The notes beneath the pieces are model-generated. The model worked only from the letters and a program-made list of their open reading frames with translations, did no database searches and was not told the DNA's origin. A stretch of 64,000 nucleotides of DNA. Origin: a bacterium (lineage in GTDB: Bacteria; Bacillota; Clostridia; Oscillospirales; Acutalibacteraceae). The position numbers and the translations under genes were made by a program. Each line of letters opens with the position of its first letter. Position 1 is the stretch's first letter. Below, piece after piece: positions 56,434-64,000 of this stretch. The stretch spans positions 1 to 64,000 of the forward strand of contig JAHLAX010000032.1 in the NCBI GenBank assembly GCA_020625875.1, given 5' to 3'.

Positions 56434-58950
56434 ATGAAAACTACCAGACTATTCAGCGTAATACTCGCGGCGTTAATGCTTATATCGGTATTTCCGCTAA
56501 GCGCGGGCGCTTACTCAAAGGAGCAGGCGACGCTCACATTCACAAGCGACGGTATTACCGAGACCGTTTCGGGCTCTGGATATACTATAGACGGAACGTC
56601 GCTGACAATCACCTCGGACGGAACGTACAGAATAACGGGCTCCTGTACCGAGGGTAAATTAGAGGTCGCTAAGAGCCTGTCAAATGTTACTCTTATTCTT
56701 GACAATCTCACACTTTCGAACTCAGACACAGCCCCGATAATTGTCAAGAAAAGCTCATCCGTACTGATGAAGCTTGTTGGCACAAGTACAATCACCAACA
56801 ACGAGGAAGCCTCAAAAGAAACTACAGACCCCGATAATTTTGAGGGCGCGGCGATAAAGGTCAAGTCGGGCTCGGCGCTCACTATATTCGGCGACGGAAC
56901 TCTGAACGCTGTCGGCAACGCAAAGAACGCTATTAAGGGCGGAGCGGAAAGCTCGCTGAAGGTTGACGGCGGAACGATTAAGGCGACAGCCATAAACAAC
57001 GGTATCGGCTTTGACGGAAGTATTGTTATAAACGCGGGCTCTTTTGATGTGACCGCGGGCAACGATGGTATCAAATCCGAGCCAGACGAGGGCGACACAG
57101 CCTCAGCGGGCACAGTCACAATCAACGGAGGCACTTTTAACATAAACTCTCAGGGTGACGGTATTGTCGCGGCTGAAAAGCTCACGATTAACAACGGCGA
57201 ATTTACTATTAAGACGCTTAACGGATATAACAGCTCATCCTTCAATAAAGACACTATGAGCTGCAAGGGCTTAAAGGCTTCGAGCAACAATGTCGCCGAC
57301 GCCGATAATCCTACAACGTCAATTGAGATTACAGGCGGTAGTTTCAACCTCAACACAGCTGATGACGCGATTCATTCAGACGGTTATGTAACAATAACAG
57401 GCGGCACTTTCAATATATACACAGGCGATGACGGCGTACACGCCGATGTGACGCTCACTCTCGGCACAGAGAACGGCTACGAGCGCGATCCCGAAATTAC
57501 AATCAACTCAAGCTACGAGGGCTTGGAGGGAGCTGTTGTTAATATCTATTCGGGCAAGTATTATGTGATTGCTTCCGATGACGGAATCAACGCCGCGGGC
57601 GGAAGCTCAAATGGCTCAGATCCCGCTCAAGGCGGCAACGACAGCTTTACACCTCCTCAGGGCGGTCAGGGAGGTCCTGGACAAGGCGGACCTGGTCAAG
57701 GCGGTCCGGGTCAGGGCGGCTTTAATCCCGGTGGACAGCAAAGCTCGGGTAACAGCAACTATTCAATTAACGTCTACGGCGGCAGCATTTATGTCAATTG
57801 TTTAGGCGATGGACTCGACTCAAACGGCGATTTAAACCTGCTAGGCGGAGATATAACCGTACTCTCAATGCAGAGCGGCGGCGATAACTCGCCTCTTGAC
57901 GCAGACGGAACAGTTACAATAAACGGCGCGACGGTATTCGCCGCGGGCTCCCGAGGAATGGGTGTTAATCTTTCGGCTTCAAGCCAGAGCGCTTATACAA
58001 GTTCAAGCTCCTACAACGCTAATACAGTGGTTAATGCCACAAGCTCGGGTACAGTTCTCAGAAGCGAAAAGCTCGTCAGAAATATCAATTATCTGCTTTA
58101 CTCAGAGCCGAACCTCGGCAACTGCTCGGTTTCAACATCATCGAGCGTAAACAGCTGCAAGTCAAACGCCTTTGCCCACAATTGGGATAACGGCACAACC
58201 GAAAACGGCGTGATTACCTATACCTGTTCTGACTGCAACAAGACAGAGCGCAAGTCAGTCGCGAACTCAGCAACCATAACAGAGTATGTTGAGGAGGAAG
58301 CGGCGACAAGCGAGACAACCTCCGCAACATCTGAAAGCGAGGCGACAAGCGAGACAAACGCCGCCACATCCGAAAGCGCGGCTTCAAGTGAAACGACTCA
58401 GACAACAGAACAAACCGAAGGCAATCAGACAACAATAAAACTCTCGGCGGCAAAGAAAACTATTTATGTTAACGCTTCCACAACAGTTAAGGCGACTGTT
58501 ACAAATAAGAAAGGCGCTACGACTTTTACTTCGAGCGACAATAGCGTCGCCGCGGTGAATTCAAAAGGTAAGGTAACAGCCAAGAAAGCGGGCACTGTCA
58601 CTATAAAGGCAACAAACAACGGCAAGACCGCTTCTGTTAAGATAAAGGTTGTAAAGAAAGCTAACACGATAACTGTAAAAGGCAGAACCATAACAGCCAA
58701 AGCAAAGCAGAAAACCGCGTTTAACGCCTCGAAGATTCTCACGGTAAAAAAGGCTCAGGGCACGGTGGTTTATAAGAAACTGTCGGGTAATTCAAAGATA
58801 AGTATAAACGCAAAGACAGGCAAACTGACTGTTAAGAAAGGGCTTAAAAAGGGCAAAACCTACTCAGTAAAGATTAGAGTAACCGCCAAAGGAACTAAGG
58901 CCTACAAGTCCAAATCAAAAACAGTAACAGTAAAGATAAAGGTTAAGTAA
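56434..58950 (+). CDS. Large secreted Cthe_2159-like beta-helix protein with Ig-like and basic C-terminal modules
   Basis: The start is the ATG at 56434 after GGAGG, giving 838 residues. A signal peptide (to about 27) is followed by a carbohydrate-binding Cthe_2159-like (PF14262) beta-helix region at about 35-560, with units such as VTINGGTFNINSQGDGIVA and VTITGGTFNIYTGDDGVHA. A collagen-like GGPGQGG insert lies at about 408-435. Then come a Ser/Thr/Glu linker (about 610-665), a Big_2-type domain (about 668-735) and a basic C-terminal module (about 745-838) shared with the protein at 44014. Cthe_2159 of C. thermocellum binds acidic glycans. No anchor motif was seen. The promoter carries box B. 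Confidence 0.88.
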   Translation: MKTTRLFSVILAALMLISVFPLSAGAYSKEQATLTFTSDGITETVSGSGYTIDGTSLTITSDGTYRITGSCTEGKLEVAKSLSNVTLILDNLTLSNSDTAPIIVKKSSSVLMKLVGTSTITNNEEASKETTDPDNFEGAAIKVKSGSALTIFGDGTLNAVGNAKNAIKGGAESSLKVDGGTIKATAINNGIGFDGSIVINAGSFDVTAGNDGIKSEPDEGDTASAGTVTINGGTFNINSQGDGIVAAEKLTINNGEFTIKTLNGYNSSSFNKDTMSCKGLKASSNNVADADNPTTSIEITGGSFNLNTADDAIHSDGYVTITGGTFNIYTGDDGVHADVTLTLGTENGYERDPEITINSSYEGLEGAVVNIYSGKYYVIASDDGINAAGGSSNGSDPAQGGNDSFTPPQGGQGGPGQGGPGQGGPGQGGFNPGGQQSSGNSNYSINVYGGSIYVNCLGDGLDSNGDLNLLGGDITVLSMQSGGDNSPLDADGTVTINGATVFAAGSRGMGVNLSASSQSAYTSSSSYNANTVVNATSSGTVLRSEKLVRNINYLLYSEPNLGNCSVSTSSSVNSCKSNAFAHNWDNGTTENGVITYTCSDCNKTERKSVANSATITEYVEEEAATSETTSATSESEATSETNAATSESAASSETTQTTEQTEGNQTTIKLSAAKKTIYVNASTTVKATVTNKKGATTFTSSDNSVAAVNSKGKVTAKKAGTVTIKATNNGKTASVKIKVVKKANTITVKGRTITAKAKQKTAFNASKILTVKKAQGTVVYKKLSGNSKISINAKTGKLTVKKGLKKGKTYSVKIRVTAKGTKAYKSKSKTVTVKIKVK

Positions 58951-58983
58951 TTGTCTAACTGACATTTGCATACACACTCCAAC

Positions 58984-59018
58984 AATCGGCATCCGCGCAC
59001 ATCGGGTGCCGATTTTTG
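58984..59018 (+). terminator. Rho-independent terminator
   Basis: AATCGGCATCCG (58984-58995) pairs with CGGGTGCCGATT (59003-59014), with one G-T pair, followed by TTTT. Confidence 0.88.
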
Positions 59019-59105
59019 TATATATGATTTTTACTTGTTTGTTTATAGTTTGTTAGGACGAACATATACGGGGGATAGGGGTTTTTCGAGAGGAACGCAC
59101 GCGTT

Positions 59106-59126
59106 TGACGTGGAAAATTAAAAAAA
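59106..59126 (+). promoter_or_regulatory. Conserved 21-base block upstream of box C
   Basis: This is the second copy of the TGACGTGGAAAATTAAAAAA block, differing in one base from 56324-56344 and at the same distance from the repeats. Confidence 0.5.
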
Positions 59127-59159
59127 TTCAATAAAACTTCAATAAAACTTTTGTAGAAT
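59127..59159 (+). promoter_or_regulatory. Tandem-repeat activator box and -10 (box C)
   Basis: Two identical repeats of TTCAATAAAAC (59127-59137 and 59138-59148), 5 bases, and TAGAAT (59154-59159). This is the most regular of the boxes and may be closest to the consensus. Confidence 0.78.
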
Positions 59160-59192
59160 ACTTCCGTAATTAAATAAGGAGGCGTGTGAACA

Positions 59193-60863
59193 ATGTATTT
59201 AGTTAAAAACGCGTTTAAAAGCATAACGCGCAACAAGCTCAGAAATATACTTATCGGGATTATTGTTCTGATAATTTCGGTATCGGCTTGTGTAGCTCTT
59301 TCAATCCAACAGGCTGCCGAGGTGGCTAAGGAGGACACTCTGAGCAACCTTAAGGTTACCGCTCAGATTTCGTTTGACAGAAAAAAAGCGATGAATGAAA
59401 TGATGAATAACAAAGACTCGGATTCTGACGATGACGACAGCTCCCAAAGGAGCTTTGACCGCGGAAAATTCGATTTTAATGTGCTTCAGGGCTCGTCGCT
59501 TACTCTTGATGATTATATGAAATATACCAAAGCGCTCACAAAGGACGACGGTTACTATTATTCGGGCGCGGTTTCGCTCGACGCCACGGGTGATTTGTTG
59601 CCCTACGGTACAAGCGAGGACGATGAAAGCGATTCCTCCAGCGAAAAAACAGCCGACAATTCCCCGAGCGGCAATATGCCCGCTCAGCCGCCTCAGAGGG
59701 GCGGCGATAACAGCAGCGGCGGAGGCTTTGGCGGAATGCCTTTCCAGGTTAACCAGGGTGATTTTTCAATCACTGGCTATTCCTCGAGCGACGCTATGCT
59801 CTCTATGTTCGGTGAGGACGGCAGTTATAAGATAACCGACGGCAGTATGTTTGATTTTTCGTCCGATGATTATGAGTGCGTTATATCAAACGAGCTCGCG
59901 ACTTATAACAATCTCAAGGTGGGCGACACGATAAAGCTCGCTAACCCCAAATGCGAAAGCGAAACCTACAAACTGAAGATTGTGGGCATATACACGGATT
60001 CGGATTCATCATCCGAAGAAAACAACCGCTTCAGGATGAACGACCCCGCTAATAATATCTATATGAACTACAACGCTTTTTCAAAGCTCATAAAAGCTTC
60101 TGAAAAGGCGGACAACACAACTACCGACAACGACGGCAACAAGACCTCGGCGGCACTCAAGGAAAACCTCGCGTTCACATACACATTCGCGAACACCGAC
60201 AATTACGAGAAATTCTCCGAGAAGGTTTATGACCTTGGGCTCAGCGATGATTACAAGGTCAGCTCAAGCGATTTGCAGGCGTACGAAAACAGCCTCACTC
60301 CGCTCAACACTCTCAGCAGTACGGCGATGTGGTTCTTCTTTATTGTGCTCGGTGTAGGCGGAATAATATTAGTTACGCTCAATATATTCAACCTCAGAGA
60401 ACGCAAATACGAGGTCGGTGTACTGACGGCAATCGGAATGAAGAAGGCTAAGGTTGCCCTGCAGTTTGTAACGGAGATTTTTATAGTTACATTTATAGCG
60501 CTGATTATCGGTACGAGCATAGGCTCTGCGGTATCTGTGCCCGTCACCAATACCCTGCTCGCCAATCAAATCAGCAGCAGTCAGTCGAGCGACAGCAAAA
60601 TAAAAGAGAACTTCGGCTTTAACCCCGACAACGGCGGACCTTCGAGCGATAACGGCGGCGCTCCTCAGATGAAGGGCTTTAAAGACTTTAGCAAGAGCTC
60701 AAAAGCGGCTAAGTATGTTGACAGCGTATCAAGCGCGACAAATCTATTTGTTATTTTAGAGCTTGTATTGGTAGGTCTGTTCCTGACGATAGTGGCGAGC
60801 CTCGCGGCGCTTGTTAGCATAATGAGGTATGAACCGCTTAAGATTCTTTCGAACAGGTCGTAA
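59193..60863 (+). CDS. MacB/FtsX-type ABC transporter permease
   Basis: This 556-residue protein starts YLVKNAFKSITRNKLRNILIG, the usual entry helix of MacB-like permeases. A large outer domain (about 45-370) follows, with acidic and Gly/Pro-rich linkers (DSDSDDDDSS, QRGGDNSSGGGFGGMPF). Three C-terminal FtsX helices (about 375-400, 430-455, 510-545) include LRERKYEVGVLTAIGMKKAKV. Such transporters work by mechanotransmission on substrates outside the membrane, often peptides or lipoproteins. The ATPase gene lies 13 bases downstream. The promoter carries box C. Confidence 0.93.
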   Translation: MYLVKNAFKSITRNKLRNILIGIIVLIISVSACVALSIQQAAEVAKEDTLSNLKVTAQISFDRKKAMNEMMNNKDSDSDDDDSSQRSFDRGKFDFNVLQGSSLTLDDYMKYTKALTKDDGYYYSGAVSLDATGDLLPYGTSEDDESDSSSEKTADNSPSGNMPAQPPQRGGDNSSGGGFGGMPFQVNQGDFSITGYSSSDAMLSMFGEDGSYKITDGSMFDFSSDDYECVISNELATYNNLKVGDTIKLANPKCESETYKLKIVGIYTDSDSSSEENNRFRMNDPANNIYMNYNAFSKLIKASEKADNTTTDNDGNKTSAALKENLAFTYTFANTDNYEKFSEKVYDLGLSDDYKVSSSDLQAYENSLTPLNTLSSTAMWFFFIVLGVGGIILVTLNIFNLRERKYEVGVLTAIGMKKAKVALQFVTEIFIVTFIALIIGTSIGSAVSVPVTNTLLANQISSSQSSDSKIKENFGFNPDNGGPSSDNGGAPQMKGFKDFSKSSKAAKYVDSVSSATNLFVILELVLVGLFLTIVASLAALVSIMRYEPLKILSNRS

Positions 60864-60876
60864 AGGAGGTGCTGTT

Positions 60877-61536
60877 ATGAGTAAGCTAAAATTAAACAAC
60901 GTTTCTTACAGATATGAAAAAAGCTCGACAAACGTTCTTGATAATATATGTATGGACTTTGAGGCGGGCAAGATATACACAATTGTCGGAAAATCAGGCG
61001 CTGGCAAGACTACGCTTCTTTCTGTTCTTTCAAGTCTTGCCAGACCTACAGGCGGCGAAATCCTGCTTGACGACAAGGATGTTTCAAAAATTGACCGCTA
61101 TAAGTTCAGAAGCAAATATGTCGGGGTAATCTTTCAGAATTTTAATCTTCTGACGCACCTGACAGCGCTCGAAAACGTGGAGCTCTCTATGGATATTTCG
61201 GGCAAAAAGTTCGACAGACCTAAAAAGGAGATCGCGCTTGAATTACTCGGCAAGGTTGGACTTAACGCCGACGAGGCAAAGCGCAGAGTGTTAAAGCTTT
61301 CGGGCGGTCAGCAGCAGAGAGTGGCAATCGCCAGAGCTCTGTCATATGACCCCGATATAATCCTCGCGGATGAGCCGACAGGCAACCTTGACGGCGAAAC
61401 ACAGAACGAGATTATAAGCATTTTCAGAATGCTCGCGGATGAGGGCAAATGCGTTATTATAGTGACGCACTCACCTGATGTAGCCGCGGCAAGCGACGTT
61501 AAATATGAGCTGAAAAACGGAAAAAAGAAAACCTGA
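60877..61536 (+). CDS. MacB-type ABC transporter ATP-binding protein
   Basis: The start is the ATG at 60877 with AAAGGAGGTG upstream; the earlier part of the open frame overlaps the permease. The 219-residue ATPase has Walker A GKSGAGKTT, Q-loop FQNFNLLTHL, signature LSGGQQQRVAIARAL, Walker B IILADEPTGNLDG and the switch His in IVTHSPDV. It is of the LolD/MacB class and pairs with the permease before it. Confidence 0.96.
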   Translation: MSKLKLNNVSYRYEKSSTNVLDNICMDFEAGKIYTIVGKSGAGKTTLLSVLSSLARPTGGEILLDDKDVSKIDRYKFRSKYVGVIFQNFNLLTHLTALENVELSMDISGKKFDRPKKEIALELLGKVGLNADEAKRRVLKLSGGQQQRVAIARALSYDPDIILADEPTGNLDGETQNEIISIFRMLADEGKCVIIVTHSPDVAAASDVKYELKNGKKKT

Positions 61537-61552
61537 TAATATCATCAAAATG

Positions 61553-61577
61553 GCGCTCGTTTTACGGGCGCTTTTTT
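61553..61577 (+). terminator. Rho-independent terminator
   Basis: GCGCTCGT (61553-61560) pairs with ACGGGCGC (61564-61571), with a G-T pair, followed by six T residues. Confidence 0.85.
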
Positions 61578-61631
61578 GCGTTTGTGAAGCTTTTGTGATG
61601 GGTTATTGAAACTTCTGATTCTTTAGGATTT

Positions 61632-61664
61632 TTCAATGTTTCTTCAATACTTCTGCATTATTAT
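61632..61664 (+). promoter_or_regulatory. Tandem-repeat activator box and -10 (box D)
   Basis: TTCAATGTTTC (61632-61642) and TTCAATACTTC (61643-61653) are followed by 5 bases and TATTAT (61659-61664). The second half of each repeat differs from the other boxes, but spacing is identical. Confidence 0.7.
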
Positions 61665-61696
61665 ACAGACAACATAAGAACACGGAGGTGCTTTAA

Positions 61697-62410
61697 ATGA
61701 ATAACACGACAGTAGTAATTAACCCGATTGCGGTAATGAAACGCTACGAGATAAAATATATAATCGCAAAAGAACAGGAGGACTTCCTCAAAGAGAAGTT
61801 AAAAGGTCATTTGTATGTTGACGAATTCGGCAAGACCTCAATCGCCTCGCTCTACTACGATACACCCGACTATAGGTTTATAAGACTGTCCAACGATAAG
61901 CCGATGTTCAAGGAAAAGCTCAGGCTTCGCTCCTATGGTTTGGCGAACGACCAATCGCCGGTGTTCCTCGAGCTAAAGCGCAAGGCGTACGGGGTGGTCT
62001 ACAAAAGACGAATCAAGAGCACAATCCCCGAGATTGAAGACTATCTGGAAGGCGAAACAGACAGCCTAGGCGAAGGTCAGATAAATATGGAGTTGAGTTA
62101 TTTTATATCTCAGAACGAGCTGGTTCCCGCTTGTCTGATAATCTATGACCGAACAGCCTACTACGAGCCGAACGGTGACCTGAGGCTCACAATTGACAAC
62201 AACCCTCGATTTCGTATGGACGACCTCGATTTGAGAGTTTCAATGGACGGCGAACCGCTTTTGCCCGAGGGTTACTCAATACTCGAAGTAAAGGTTCAGG
62301 GCGCGATGCCCTTGTGGCTGGCGAGAATCCTTGATGAGGGGAGAATATATAAAACCAGCTTTTCAAAATACGGAGAAGCATACAAAAGATTGTTGGTAAA
62401 CAGGAGGTAG
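61697..62410 (+). CDS. VTC-domain (polyphosphate polymerase-like) protein
   Basis: This 237-residue protein is a triphosphate-tunnel-fold VTC domain. The tunnel residues are visible in MKRYEIKYII, EKLRLRSYG, LELKRKAYGVVYKRR, YDRTAYY and the late Glu in ILEVKVQGAMP. The yeast VTC4 homologue makes polyphosphate from ATP. Bacterial members are often next to DUF4956 and CotH-type genes, and their product is not well established. The DUF4956 gene starts 4 bases after its stop. The ribosome site is GGAGG. The promoter carries box D. Confidence 0.92.
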   Translation: MNNTTVVINPIAVMKRYEIKYIIAKEQEDFLKEKLKGHLYVDEFGKTSIASLYYDTPDYRFIRLSNDKPMFKEKLRLRSYGLANDQSPVFLELKRKAYGVVYKRRIKSTIPEIEDYLEGETDSLGEGQINMELSYFISQNELVPACLIIYDRTAYYEPNGDLRLTIDNNPRFRMDDLDLRVSMDGEPLLPEGYSILEVKVQGAMPLWLARILDEGRIYKTSFSKYGEAYKRLLVNRR

Positions 62411-62414
62411 AACA

Positions 62415-63101
62415 ATGGATATTAACACGATTTTCAACACTATATACACTTCATCCGTGACAGCGGAGCAGTTCTTCACAATGGCGGGATTTTCGCTTCT
62501 GTTCGGAATACTTTACGCGTTTGTGATTTCATTCAGAATCCGCTCGACAAAGCGATTCTTTACGGTGACGGCGCTCATACCTTTTGTTGTCGCGGCGGTA
62601 ATCACATTCGTAAACGGCAACATCGGAGCGGGTGTCGCGATCGGCGGAGCATTCAGTTTGATTCGCTTTCGCTCGGCTCAGGGCAGCGCGGATGAAATCG
62701 CCTCAATTTTCATAGCGATGGGCTCGGGCATAGCCTTTGGTATGGGATATATAGCCTACGGCGTATTGATTCTCGTGTGCCTGTCGCTGCTGTTCATAGC
62801 TTTTTCGGCGTTACCGATTTTTGAGCACAAGCGGTTTACTCAGGAAAACCTGCTCAGGGTGACAATCCCAGAGTCACTGGAATATCAGGACGTGTTCGAC
62901 GATGTTTTCAACAAGTATCTTTCAACCTGTGAAAACGTCGGAATAAAGACAACGGCTATGGGCTCAATGTTCAGACTCTCATACAAAATCAGAATGAAGG
63001 ACCAATCGCTCCAAAAAGAATTCGTAGACGAGCTCAGAACCAAGAACGGCAATCTGGAGATAGCAATCCTGCCGTTCGTTGAAACAGAAAACCAGTTATA
63101 G
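62415..63101 (+). CDS. DUF4956 family membrane protein
   Basis: This 228-residue protein has four membrane helices in about residues 20-140 and a soluble C-terminal domain (about 150-228). The hallmark GAGVAIGGAFSLIRFRSAQGSADEIASIF is present in pieces between helices. DUF4956 proteins are nearly always encoded with VTC-domain proteins. By analogy with yeast VTC, they may form the membrane channel or anchor for the polymerase; that is inference. The ribosome site overlaps the end of the VTC gene (AGGAGG). Confidence 0.93.
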   Translation: MDINTIFNTIYTSSVTAEQFFTMAGFSLLFGILYAFVISFRIRSTKRFFTVTALIPFVVAAVITFVNGNIGAGVAIGGAFSLIRFRSAQGSADEIASIFIAMGSGIAFGMGYIAYGVLILVCLSLLFIAFSALPIFEHKRFTQENLLRVTIPESLEYQDVFDDVFNKYLSTCENVGIKTTAMGSMFRLSYKIRMKDQSLQKEFVDELRTKNGNLEIAILPFVETENQL

Positions 63102-63113
63102 GAGGTAATCAAA

Positions 63114-64000
63114 ATGAAAAAGAGATTTTTGGCGATAATCGCGGCGGCGCTGATAGCTGTAACAGCCGCTTCGTGTTCAACACAAAATACAGAATCAACC
63201 GAGGAGACAACCACATCCGCCGTGCAGACTACGGCGGTCAAGACGACAGCCAAAACAACCGAGAGCGCTGACAGCTCAACCAAGGACGATTTAAAAGCGA
63301 ACAGCCTCAGCGGAACGCTGACGAAAGACATCGTGTTCACTGAGCGTGACCTCGAGCAGACAGCCGATTTGACAAACGCGAAAAAATACACCGTAAAAGA
63401 CGGCGAAGACATTAGTATAACCGCCGAGGGCGTTTATGTTCTCAGCGGCGAGGCGGAGAATGTCACTATAACCGTGGACGCGGAGGACGAAGCCAAGGTT
63501 CAGCTTGTGCTCGACGGCGTGAGTATCAATAACTCAGACGCTCCCGCGATTTATGTCAAAAGCGCCGACAAGGTTTTTGTAACAACAGCTTCAGGAAAAG
63601 TAAGCAGCCTTTCGGTTACGGGCAGCTTTACCTCTGACGGCGACACAAACACAGACGCGGTAATCTTCTCAAAGGATGACCTTGTGCTCAACGGCAAGGG
63701 AACGCTTAAAATATCCTCTACCGCCAACGGTATAACAAGCAAGGACGACCTTAAAGTCACGGGCGGTACGATTAACATAACCTCAACCGCTGACGCTGTT
63801 GAAGCGAATGATTCAATAGCGATCGCTGACGGTAAGATTACTATAAACTCACAAAAGGACGGATTGCATTCTGAAAACGAAGACGACAACTCGCTCGGCT
63901 ATATCTATATCTGCGGCGGTACTCTCAACATCAACGCCTCCGCGGACGGAGTTCAGGGTACAACCACAACTCAGATTGACGGCGGTACGCTCAATATCAC
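63114..64000 (+). CDS. Cthe_2159-like beta-helix lipoprotein (truncated by window end)
   Basis: The start is the ATG at 63114 after AGGAGG; the frame is open to the right edge, so it is missing from the ORF track. The visible 295 residues start with a lipoprotein signal ending in AASC and a Thr-rich linker (about 25-55). The carbohydrate-binding Cthe_2159-like (PF14262) domain begins near residue 90 (GEDISITAEGVYVLSG, VQLVLDGVSINNSDAPAIYV) and repeats as VTGGTINITSTADAVEA. It is third in the VTC-DUF4956 operon, and resembles the N-terminal region of the protein at 56434. More genes of the operon may lie beyond the window. Confidence 0.88.
   Translation, partial: MKKRFLAIIAAALIAVTAASCSTQNTESTEETTTSAVQTTAVKTTAKTTESADSSTKDDLKANSLSGTLTKDIVFTERDLEQTADLTNAKKYTVKDGEDISITAEGVYVLSGEAENVTITVDAEDEAKVQLVLDGVSINNSDAPAIYVKSADKVFVTTASGKVSSLSVTGSFTSDGDTNTDAVIFSKDDLVLNGKGTLKISSTANGITSKDDLKVTGGTINITSTADAVEANDSIAIADGKITINSQKDGLHSENEDDNSLGYIYICGGTLNINASADGVQGTTTTQIDGGTLNI

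Noticed and set aside
1-64000. tRNA or rRNA genes
   Set aside because: No stretch with tRNA-type conserved arms or rRNA-like sequence was recognised on reading; a covariance-model scan could not be run here.

Overview
This looks like a chromosomal segment of a Gram-positive anaerobe of the Clostridia, most likely a gut Ruminococcus or close relative in the Oscillospiraceae. The indications are a secreted esterase with a type I dockerin and a starch-binding-like module (as in amylosome-forming ruminococci), PdaB- and SpoIIM-like sporulation-type proteins, many BspA-like and Ig-like surface proteins, strong AGGAGGTGA-type ribosome sites, occasional TTG starts, and sigma-A promoters with 17-bp spacers. 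The species cannot be fixed from the window alone. No rRNA, tRNA, CRISPR array or complete insertion sequence was seen.

Positions 1-5150 are mixed. They hold a DUF2975/XRE regulator pair whose promoter lies between two inverted operator-like sites, a RelBE/ParE-type toxin-antitoxin pair flanked by degenerate repeats, an AT-rich patch with a leucine-rich-repeat lipoprotein, a gene remnant and a small membrane protein, and then L-lactate dehydrogenase. Positions 5225-9200 carry a c-di-GMP-I riboswitch with its own terminator in front of a choice-of-anchor A adhesin-like protein, followed by a small lipoprotein and two zinc-ribbon proteins. Positions 9245-20430 hold ilvD, a HAD phosphatase, a DUF5685/J-domain/ECF-like operon, a modular lysozyme with an SH3 domain apparently inserted in its GH24 domain, SpoIIM-like and other membrane proteins, and an AT-rich Ig-like surface protein.

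Positions 20460-41640 are mostly minus-strand housekeeping genes: gpmI, tpiA, pgk, trmL, then (after plus-strand secreted esterase and L,D-transpeptidase genes) pdaB, cysS, pgsA, rimO, recX, recA, prmC, DUF1385, a two-component system, an FG-GAP-like lipoprotein and trmB. Positions 41865-52710 carry a zinc-ribbon membrane protein, a PAP2 phosphatase, a BspA-like protein, a VanX-type dipeptidase, a patatin, a CDF metal transporter, a K+ channel-like protein, YhgE/Pip and a PF06541 membrane protein.

The most interesting part is 52740-64000. An OmpR-type response regulator and histidine kinase sit among a beta-helix lipoprotein, a large Cthe_2159-like secreted protein, a MacB-like ABC transporter, and an operon of VTC-domain protein, DUF4956 membrane protein and a second Cthe_2159-like lipoprotein that runs off the window. 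Four of the transcription units start with the same promoter architecture: two abutting 11-bp direct repeats (TTCAATAaaAC type), exactly 5 bp, then a -10 hexamer. The regulator's own promoter has one such repeat at the same distance. This strongly suggests one local, self-controlled regulon for a cell-surface system whose biochemical role is not known to me.

Small dispersed repeats occur in intergenic gaps: a MITE-like element with GGGGAAGG ends (three copies or part-copies), heptamer-period tracts based on CAGTNNT / ACTGNNC, and a 27-bp palindromic motif found twice.
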